This document shows positions 1 to 5,317 of a DNA stretch of 5,317 bases, in pieces. A program made the translations under genes and the position numbers. The notes beneath the pieces are model-generated. The model made no database searches. It was given only the letters and a program-made list of their open reading frames with translations, and was not told where the DNA came from. Within the stretch, counting starts at the first letter, position 1, and each line of letters begins with the position of its first letter. The stretch spans positions 1 to 5,317 of the forward strand of contig PLZL01000340.1 in NCBI GenBank assembly GCA_003152145.1. The letters are read 5' to 3'. This stretch comes from Limisphaerales bacterium (GTDB taxonomy: Bacteria > Verrucomicrobiota > Verrucomicrobiae > Limisphaerales > UBA11358).

Positions 1-1
1 C

Positions 2-64
2 GACCCGGCCAACGCCGTCATCCGCCGCGAATTCAGACTCTCGCCCGACAAGCCGATGAAATGA
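2..64 (+). CDS. C-terminal end of an unidentified protein (partial)
   Basis: An open frame enters from the left edge and ends at TGA 62-64, giving 20 residues that finish SPDKPMK. Third codon positions are nearly all G or C, unlike the AT-rich gene that follows, which supports real coding in a GC-rich host. The fragment is too short to assign a family; no L23-like (rplW) ending is visible, so it does not look like the usual upstream neighbour of rplB. It is followed by about 200 gene-free bases and a terminator-like hairpin, consistent with the end of a transcription unit. Confidence 0.45.
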   Translation, partial: DPANAVIRREFRLSPDKPMK

Positions 65-267
65 TAATGGCTTGATCGAAATCTCAAATCAGGAATGTCC
101 AATCTGAAATCAAGCGCAGCGTGGTGCCGACATCCACCACACCGGGCTAATAAATCAAATTCAACTCACGCGAGCGGGCTTCGCAAACGAAGGCCACTTT
201 TTTATCAAAAAACTCGACACGGTTTTGAAATGAGCTTATTCACTCAACAGTTTGAAAATGAAAATAT
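65..267. other. Intergenic region before the Ntn hydrolase gene
   Basis: This 203-base stretch has no convincing reading frame. It holds a small hairpin (GTGGTG 121-126 with CACCAC 135-140) and the terminator candidate at 176-203. Its right part (about 198-267) turns AT-rich, like the following gene, suggesting that the boundary of acquired DNA lies in here. I could not find a promoter with both good -10 and -35 elements, although the region must supply one for the gene at 268. Confidence 0.5.
176..203 (+). terminator. Candidate Rho-independent terminator
   Basis: Bases 176-183 pair with 188-195 through a CAAA loop, with one G-G mismatch (178/193). After AC at 196-197 comes a run of six T (198-203). 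Stem, tight loop and T-run on the plus strand fit an intrinsic terminator for the gene ending at 64, about 110 bases upstream. The mismatch and the distance from the stop codon lower certainty. Confidence 0.4.
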
Positions 268-1197
268 ATGAGTCTTTGTATAACGGCACTTACACCAGCG
301 GGCATAATTTTGACTGCTGATAGCCGGCAGACTTATCGCAACAATGCTGGCATGACTAGGATCGGAACTGATAACGCAGTAAAATTATTTCAATTAAATA
401 AGAAAACCGCTGTAGTAATTGCAGGCCGAGCATTTTTTGCAGACTCCAAGGGAATCGTCAAAAATACAGGATGGTTTATTGACGAGTTCAGAAAGAATAT
501 CTTGAAGGATGCTGAAACCTTGTCTGCTAAAGAAATTGCTCAAAAATTAAATGATTATTTATTGCACAACTTTATAGAGCCAGAAGAAGAAAGGGTCAAA
601 AAATATTTAGAGGAAGAAATAAAAAAAGAAGGCGGTATAGATTTAGTTTTCAATCCGAGGCTACGTTTCACAATAAATTATTCCTTTACGAAGGATGGAA
701 CGAAAATAAACAGAATATTCAACATAGAAACGATTTCGTTCATTGTTGCAGGCTATGACTCTGATGGTATTGGAAGAGCATATGTCTTGGATGTCCCTGA
801 CCAACCGACAGAACAGCTTTCAAGAAATACCGAAATGGGCGGACATTTAAGAATAGGACAAATTGATGTTGTCGGAAGAATAATTAAAGGTTGGGCTCCA
901 GAAATTTTTGAGATCGCTTTTGTTAAAGACTCAGGAAATAAAGGCGTTAAAGTCCTCGATGAGTTAAATTATCTCGAATACATTATCAATTGGGGAACAA
1001 TTACCTTGCAAGATGCTATTGATTTTTGCGTTTTAATGACCCGAATTACGGAAAGCGTGCAAAGGTTTTCTGATGGAACAGTTAGGACTCCCGGTGGCAT
1101 AACCGGAGTTGGCGGAGCTATTGATATAGCAAAAATAACTCCTGAAAACTATTTTCAATGGATTCGTCAAAAAGAGTTATTGGTTGACGACGATTGA
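268..1197 (+). CDS. Proteasome-like Ntn hydrolase (HslV/Anbu/20S beta-type fold)
   Basis: The 309-residue protein opens with the fold's N-terminal signature. GIILTADSR (12-20) matches the GVVLAADSR strand-turn of proteasome beta subunits, K39 sits in the KLFQL strand where the catalytic Lys33 belongs, and AGRA (52-55) matches the Gly47 region. AGYD (161-164) followed by a VLDVP strand, and GVGGAID (280-286) before a final FQWI, are further proteasome-like landmarks. Aligning D18 with Asp17 puts Ser2 at the nucleophile position. Met removal would expose it, and the start MSLC parallels the M-T-Y-C start of Anbu. Residues about 74-125 form a charged, probably helical stretch that makes it longer than HslV (~175) or Anbu (~240). 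The start is fixed because an in-frame stop lies at 259-261. There is no clear ribosome binding site. Hand-sampled GC is about 37%, far below its neighbours, so it was probably acquired by transfer. Substrate is unknown; it is presumably a cytosolic peptidase or amidase. Confidence 0.72.
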   Translation: MSLCITALTPAGIILTADSRQTYRNNAGMTRIGTDNAVKLFQLNKKTAVVIAGRAFFADSKGIVKNTGWFIDEFRKNILKDAETLSAKEIAQKLNDYLLHNFIEPEEERVKKYLEEEIKKEGGIDLVFNPRLRFTINYSFTKDGTKINRIFNIETISFIVAGYDSDGIGRAYVLDVPDQPTEQLSRNTEMGGHLRIGQIDVVGRIIKGWAPEIFEIAFVKDSGNKGVKVLDELNYLEYIINWGTITLQDAIDFCVLMTRITESVQRFSDGTVRTPGGITGVGGAIDIAKITPENYFQWIRQKELLVDDD

Positions 1198-1209
1198 ATC
1201 CAAAGCTCT

Positions 1210-1347
1210 ATGAATCGCCTCCTGTTCGGCGACAATCTCCAGTGGCTGCGCGACGAGAAACTTTTTCCCGACGCCAGCGTTGACCTCGTTTATCTCGACC
1301 CGCCGTTCAATTCCAACGCGGATTACAATGTTCCGGCATTACGATGA
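1210..1347 (+). pseudogene. N-terminal remnant of an N6-adenine DNA methyltransferase
   Basis: The 45-codon frame from ATG 1210 reads like the start of site-specific DNA-methyltransferases of the DPPF/DPPY type. LLFGDNLQWLRD (4-15) is followed by SVDLVYLDPPFNSNADYNV (23-41). DPPF (30-33) is catalytic motif IV of N6-adenine/N4-cytosine methyltransferases. Homology appears to stop at V41, where full-length relatives continue with LFKE-like residues and several hundred more; here PALR and a stop follow. The SAM-binding FxGxG motif and target-recognition part are absent, so it cannot methylate DNA. It begins 12 bases after the Ntn hydrolase stop, and its TGA (1345-1347) overlaps the ATG of the ATPase as ATGA. 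It may therefore still serve for translational coupling. A matching C-terminal remnant lies at 3634-3702. A functional micropeptide is possible but less likely. Confidence 0.75.
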
Positions 1348-3638
1348 TCCAAAAAGTAAAAGTTCTAAAAAGCACGGGTAAGTTCTACGACTTCGCCTCC
1401 AAGGGCGATGGCTTGGACTGGCACAAGAACACGTTTCTTTTCGCCCCCAATGCCTATGGCAAGTCAACACTTGTCAACGTCTTGCGGTCTCTGCGGGACA
1501 ATGCCCCGAAGATCATCCGAGCACGCAGAACCCTGAACGTCGCGACCGTGCCGGAAGCGGTCATCATGGTTGACGGTGACAACCTTCACTTCAACGGCTC
1601 GAAATGGAGCAAGTCTTGTCCGGCGATCCGCATTTTCGACATACCCTTCATCCACGCCAACATTCTTGCTCAGGAAATTGAGCACGAACACAGGAAGAGC
1701 ATCTACTTGCTCATTATCGGCGCGCAAGGCGGCGAACTCGCTCAAGAGCTTGCCAGCTTGAAGAACCGGGAAAAGGACCGGCGCAAACAGTTCGAGGGCT
1801 TAATCGCGAAATTCCGATCCGCTGGATTTACTCATGCACTTGACGCTTTTCTCGGTGTTCCTGCCGCAGAGGAAGCCGCTATCGCTGGTCGCATCCAAAA
1901 GCTGGAGCAGGACATCAAATCGAAGCAGTCTGAGACACAGGTTCGGACGCTCGAAAGTCCTCGCCCTCTTCTCGCGCCGGCGTTTGACCTCACGGAACTG
2001 AAGGCTATTGCCGCACAGAAAGTCAATGCTGTCCACAAGGAGGCTGAGAGACAGGTTCTCGCGCACATAGCCCGGAACTTCAAGGACAAGGCCACTGCGA
2101 AGGACTTTATCCGGCGCGGGCTTGATCTCCTGCAATCCGATTGCCCGTTCTGTGGGCAAGACCTCAAGAGCGCCGCCGATCTGCTGGCAGCTTACAAGCA
2201 GTATTTCGACGACGCTTTCCGCACCTATCAACAAAAGCTTGCCTCACAACTTGATGGATTGACCAGGTGGAATCTCGACAATGAACTGACAGCGCTTGTT
2301 TCCACCCACAACGCCAATAGCGTCACGGTGAAACAGTGGGAACCCTTCATCGGTGCAATGGTCTTCCCGGACATCGCAACCGCCGTCGAGAGTTGCCGGC
2401 CGAAATTGGCTGAGTTAAAGGCCAAAGCCCAGGTGGAACTTGAGAAAAAACAGAAGGATCCCAACGCGGACATTGATCTTTTGGTTTTCGACGGCCTAGC
2501 TGGTGAACTTGCCAGCTTGAAGACCATTGTTAGCGGCTACAACAGCGCAGTCACCGCGCTTATCGCCAAGACAAAGGAGTTTGTTGCAAACCTACCAAAA
2601 TCGAACGTGGACTCGATCCAGCGCGATTTGGCGAAGCAGCGGGAGATTGGGCAGCGATTTAAGCCCGAATGGAAGCAGTGGGCGACTGATTACCAGAAAT
2701 CGAAGAAAGATGCGGACGATCTACTGAGTCAGAAGAACGCAAAGCAGAGAGAGCTTGAAGGTTACACCAAGGCATTGTTCGACACTCACCAGAAGCGAAT
2801 CAACGAGTTGCTTGTGACCTTGAGCGCCGACTTTACGATCAATGGTTTCACAGGAAAGGTGGACGAGCGGGCGAATGAAGCCTACAGCGATTTTTCCTTC
2901 CTGATCCTCGAAAGAAAAGTCCCTCTCACCGCCCGACAAGAGGACGAGCCTTGCTTCAAGAATACTCTGAGCGAGGGAGACAAGAGCACGCTCGCTTTTG
3001 CCTTCTTCATGGCGGCGCTCGAGAAGTCACCGGACTTGGGGAACCAAATTCTCATCTTTGACGATCCACTTTCAAGCCTGGACGAAATGCGACGCGAGGC
3101 AACAGCCCGCGTGTTGATGGATTTGTCACCGAAACTGAACCAACTCTGTGTCTTTACTCACAAGAAGGATTTTCTCGGAATGCTTTTCGACAAAATGCCG
3201 GAGAACAAAGTCCTCCAGATCAAGTCGGACAAGAAAAATGGAAGTCGGCTAGAACCGATGGATGTGGAGGAAGGGCGGAAGGGCGAACTCGCCCGGTTGG
3301 TGGATGAGATGGAACGGTATTTGAACGAGGATTTCAGACCGACACCCAGCGAGATGCAAGGCAACATCCGCAAAGTGTTTGAAATCGTCTTAAAGACCAA
3401 GTATTACCGCCCCCTCATACCGGACATCAAAGCCAAGAAATCTTTCTCCAAACTCCTTGAAACGCTATTCAACAAAAACCTTCTCGATATCACTTTGAAG
3501 CCTACATTGTTTAATCTCTGCAACATTTCCAATGATCCACACCACGGCGACCTCGTCGAATTGCCCGAACAGAAATTGTCCCGAGACGAACTTTTGCCAT
3601 TGATTCGCGAAACTTTCGCAATGCTGGAGAAGATTTGA
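1344..3638 (+). CDS. RloC/PrrC-like ABC ATPase (AAA_13 type), probable RNA-targeting defence protein
   Basis: This 764-residue protein has ABC/SMC-type ATPase halves split by a long helical insert. Walker A is APNAYGKST (34-42), with Ala for the usual first Gly. CPFCG (267-271) lies between helix-rich arms of roughly 130-260 and 275-490, as in the zinc hook of Rad50 and RloC. The signature is LSEGDKSTLA (542-551), Walker B is ILIFDD (569-574), the D-loop is SSLDE (577-581) and the switch His is H606 in FTHKKDF. The C-terminal domain has R676-x3-E680 and a later H733/H734 in NDPHHGD. This resembles the Arg-x3-Glu...His set of the PrrC/RloC anticodon nucleases. Length fits RloC (about 700-800) rather than PrrC (about 400). 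In known systems the ATPase holds a tRNase in check until phage or DNA damage releases it, and prrC lies within a restriction-modification locus. Here the gene is embedded in methyltransferase remnants. Nuclease activity is inferred; a non-nuclease SMC-like ATPase is the alternative. Confidence 0.8.
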   Translation: MIQKVKVLKSTGKFYDFASKGDGLDWHKNTFLFAPNAYGKSTLVNVLRSLRDNAPKIIRARRTLNVATVPEAVIMVDGDNLHFNGSKWSKSCPAIRIFDIPFIHANILAQEIEHEHRKSIYLLIIGAQGGELAQELASLKNREKDRRKQFEGLIAKFRSAGFTHALDAFLGVPAAEEAAIAGRIQKLEQDIKSKQSETQVRTLESPRPLLAPAFDLTELKAIAAQKVNAVHKEAERQVLAHIARNFKDKATAKDFIRRGLDLLQSDCPFCGQDLKSAADLLAAYKQYFDDAFRTYQQKLASQLDGLTRWNLDNELTALVSTHNANSVTVKQWEPFIGAMVFPDIATAVESCRPKLAELKAKAQVELEKKQKDPNADIDLLVFDGLAGELASLKTIVSGYNSAVTALIAKTKEFVANLPKSNVDSIQRDLAKQREIGQRFKPEWKQWATDYQKSKKDADDLLSQKNAKQRELEGYTKALFDTHQKRINELLVTLSADFTINGFTGKVDERANEAYSDFSFLILERKVPLTARQEDEPCFKNTLSEGDKSTLAFAFFMAALEKSPDLGNQILIFDDPLSSLDEMRREATARVLMDLSPKLNQLCVFTHKKDFLGMLFDKMPENKVLQIKSDKKNGSRLEPMDVEEGRKGELARLVDEMERYLNEDFRPTPSEMQGNIRKVFEIVLKTKYYRPLIPDIKAKKSFSKLLETLFNKNLLDITLKPTLFNLCNISNDPHHGDLVELPEQKLSRDELLPLIRETFAMLEKI

Positions 3639-3702
3639 AGACAAGCAGCGTCAAATCATCGTGCAAGTCAAAGGCGGCGGCGTGAAGCGCAACGACGTGG
3701 CG
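3634..3702 (+). pseudogene. C-terminal remnant of a DNA methyltransferase
   Basis: In the frame starting at 3634, overlapping the ATPase stop codon by three bases, 23 codons read FEDKQRQIIVQVKGG followed by GVKRNDVA. This resembles the IIVQVKGG segment near the C-terminus of many site-specific DNA-methyltransferases of the same DPPF type, where a short VKGG strand precedes a line such as TLLGDV. After NDVA (3691-3702) the similarity ends at a palindrome (3704-3719) and the frame runs on as low-sense sequence. There is no start codon of its own and no catalytic motif. I read it as the other end of the methyltransferase gene whose start is at 1210. The identification rests on recalled family sequence and a short match. 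Confidence 0.5.
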
Positions 3703-3703
3703 A

Positions 3704-3719
3704 TCCCGCCTTGGCGGGA
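3704..3719. repeat. Inverted repeat TCCCGCC/GGCGGGA
   Basis: A perfect 7-bp stem (3704-3710 with 3713-3719) has a 2-base centre. It starts one base after the methyltransferase-like C-terminal remnant loses similarity, so it may mark the break point. It shares the core TCCCGC...GCGGGA with the hairpin at 3870-3888. Confidence 0.6.
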
Positions 3720-3744
3720 CTCGGCGAGCCTTCTCGATTGGCGT

Positions 3745-3758
3745 CGCGCCCCGGCGCG
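3745..3758. repeat. Inverted repeat CGCGCC/GGCGCG
   Basis: A perfect 6-bp GC-only stem (3745-3750 with 3753-3758) has a 2-base centre. It lies in the palindrome cluster between the ATPase and brnA; no T-run follows on either strand. Confidence 0.45.
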
Positions 3759-3831
3759 TGCTTTCGGGAGGGAAAAATCAGCCGTTTGCCATGCCGGTTC
3801 CAAATGATTGGTTTTGGCCGGTTTGGGAACG

Positions 3832-3861
3832 CAAAATTCTTCAAAAAATCTCTTGCGCGGA
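3832..3861. repeat. Direct repeat copy 1 flanking brnTA
   Basis: Thirty bases beginning CAAAATTCTTCA recur at 4488-4517 in the same orientation with two mismatches (28 of 30 identical). The copies are 656 bases apart and lie on either side of the brnT-brnA pair. Weaker similarity around a CCAAATGATTGG / CCAAAATGATTT motif upstream of each copy suggests a longer, diverged repeat unit. Confidence 0.7.
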
Positions 3862-3871
3862 CATGTCCGCG
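3856..3871. repeat. 16-bp perfect palindrome CGCGGACATGTCCGCG
   Basis: The sequence equals its own reverse complement over 16 bases, centred on ACATGT. It directly abuts the next hairpin (3870-3888), sharing two bases. A perfect dyad could be a protein-binding site, but its position downstream of both genes argues for a dispersed repeat element. Confidence 0.65.
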
Positions 3872-3888
3872 TCCCGCATTGCGGGACG
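3870..3888. repeat. Hairpin CGTCCCGC-ATT-GCGGGACG
   Basis: A perfect 8-bp stem (3870-3877 with 3881-3888) has a 3-base loop. It is the strongest hairpin in the window and shares its core with 3704-3719. No T-run follows within a few bases on either strand, so it is not a classic terminator. Confidence 0.65.
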
Positions 3889-3889
3889 G

Positions 3890-3906
3890 CGACGCGGCAA
3901 GCGTCG
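3890..3906. repeat. Hairpin CGACGC-GGCAA-GCGTCG
   Basis: A perfect 6-bp stem (3890-3895 with 3901-3906) has a 5-base loop and ends four bases from the brnA stop codon (3911-3913, minus strand). It could fold in the brnTA transcript just after translation ends. Confidence 0.5.
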
Positions 3907-3910
3907 TCTC

Positions 3911-4659
<749 letters not shown>

Positions 4660-5317
4660 ATGCCAGTTAAAACATTTAGACCGCTAACGCCGTCCACGCG
4701 ATATATCACGATCGCGGATTTTAGCGATATTACGAAGACGACGCCGGAGAAGTCGCTGGTCGAGATTCGCAAGAAGACCGGCGGGCGCAATCATTACGGT
4801 CGCATCACGGCGCGCGGCATCGGTCGCGGGCACAAGCAGAAGATCCGCCTCGTGGATTTCAAGCGGAACAAGCACGGCGTGGAGGCGACGGTTGCGGCGA
4901 TTGAATATGACCCAATGCGCTCGGCGCGTCTGGCATTGCTGCAATACGCGGACGGTGAGAAGCGTTATATCATCGCCCCGGTCGGCATCAAGGTGGGGCT
5001 TAAAATTTCAAGTGGTCCGACCGCGCCGCCGGAAATCGGCAATGCGCTTCCGCTCAAGGCGATTCCTGTCAGCACGGCGATTCACAATTTGGAATTGACT
5101 CCCGGTCGCGGCGGTCAGGTGGTGCGTTCGGCGGGCGGCGCGGCGACGTTGATGTCGCGCGACGAGGGTTATGCACAAATCCGCCTGCCTTCCGGCGAAA
5201 TCCGCAAGGTGCATGAAGAGTGCTACGCGACGATTGGCCAGGTGGGCAACACGGAGCACGAAAATGTGGTTCTCGGCAAGGCGGGTCGCACGCAGCATCG
5301 CGGTCATCGCGGCATCA
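4660..5317 (+). CDS. rplB: 50S ribosomal protein L2 (partial, 3' end outside window)
   Basis: The frame from ATG 4660 stays open to the window edge, giving 219 of an expected ~275 residues. It is unmistakably bacterial L2: [12 protein letters not shown] (6-17), [10 protein letters not shown] (41-50), [17 protein letters not shown] (55-71), [20 protein letters not shown] (74-93), the segment GDNAMPI-like region here as [11 protein letters not shown] (126-136), [15 protein letters not shown] (145-159) and NVVLGKAGR (202-210). L2 binds domain IV of 23S rRNA and supports subunit joining and peptidyl transfer. The C-terminal part with the conserved His near the peptidyl-transferase centre is cut off by the window end. 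No Shine-Dalgarno sequence precedes the ATG. The usual upstream neighbours (rplC, rplD, rplW) are absent from this window, so rplB is the first cluster gene visible here. GC is about 60%, the presumed host composition. Confidence 0.97.
   Translation, partial: MPVKTFRPLTPSTRYITIADFSDITKTTPEKSLVEIRKKTGGRNHYGRITARGIGRGHKQKIRLVDFKRNKHGVEATVAAIEYDPMRSARLALLQYADGEKRYIIAPVGIKVGLKISSGPTAPPEIGNALPLKAIPVSTAIHNLELTPGRGGQVVRSAGGAATLMSRDEGYAQIRLPSGEIRKVHEECYATIGQVGNTEHENVVLGKAGRTQHRGHRGI

Larger units (their letters stand above)
3703..3910. repeat. Palindrome-rich convergent intergenic region
   Basis: No gene is supported here. The stretch lies between the ATPase end and the brnA stop, both reading inward, and contains at least five inverted repeats, listed separately, plus one copy of a 30-base direct repeat (3832-3861). 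The density of short GC-rich hairpins is typical of dispersed REP/MITE-like intergenic DNA and may also act as a transcription barrier between the convergent units. On the minus strand a T6 run (A6 at 3843-3848) follows the 3856-3871 palindrome after seven bases, which is too far for a textbook terminator. Confidence 0.55.

Noticed and set aside
1464..3400. Several minus- and plus-strand open frames of 60-145 codons inside the ATPase gene
   Set aside because: They lie wholly within a long, motif-rich coding sequence, show no recognisable domain, and are biased composition shadows of that frame.
4684..5307. Antisense and alternate-frame open frames within rplB
   Set aside because: The +1 frame from 4660 is an unambiguous L2 protein; the others are shadows.

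Overview
The window looks like bacterial chromosome. Its right edge carries the start of a bacterial ribosomal protein L2 gene (rplB). The L2 N-terminus, the lack of clear Shine-Dalgarno sequences before most starts, and the dispersed palindromes would fit a Verrucomicrobiota-like or other PVC-group lineage. That placement is an impression, not a demonstrated assignment.

Layout, left to right. Positions 2-64 hold the last 20 codons of an unidentified gene on the plus strand, followed by a terminator-like hairpin with a T-run (176-203). At 268-1197 lies an AT-rich gene for a proteasome-like Ntn hydrolase. It resembles the HslV/Anbu/20S beta families, but has Ser at the nucleophile position. 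Twelve bases later an N6-adenine DNA methyltransferase begins (1210-1347). It keeps only its first ~41 recognisable residues, including the DPPF motif, and then stops. Its stop codon overlaps (ATGA) the start of a 764-residue ABC-type ATPase (1344-3638). That protein has the layout of the PrrC/RloC tRNA-cleaving ATPases: Walker A, a CxxC between helical arms (possible zinc hook), signature, Walker B, and a C-terminal R-x3-E...H set. Immediately after its stop, in another frame, is a short stretch resembling the C-terminal part of the same kind of methyltransferase (3634-3702). The ATPase gene therefore sits almost exactly where the body of a methyltransferase gene should be.

From 3703 to 3910 there is a gene-free convergent region packed with GC-rich inverted repeats. 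On the minus strand follow brnT (toxin, 4122-4439) and the overlapping brnA (antitoxin, 3911-4141), bracketed by an imperfect 30-bp direct repeat. A divergent intergenic region (4440-4659) leads to rplB (4660 to the window end, incomplete), which lacks the usual rplW upstream.

How it fits together: the middle looks like an accessory island of defence type (DNA-methyltransferase remnant, RloC-like ATPase, toxin-antitoxin pair) next to the core ribosomal-protein cluster. The three plus-strand genes from 268 to 3638 are spaced like one transcription unit. However, base composition differs sharply between the Ntn hydrolase gene (hand-sampled lines average ~37% GC) and the ATPase (~55%), so they probably came from different sources. 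A joint function of hydrolase and ATPase is speculative.
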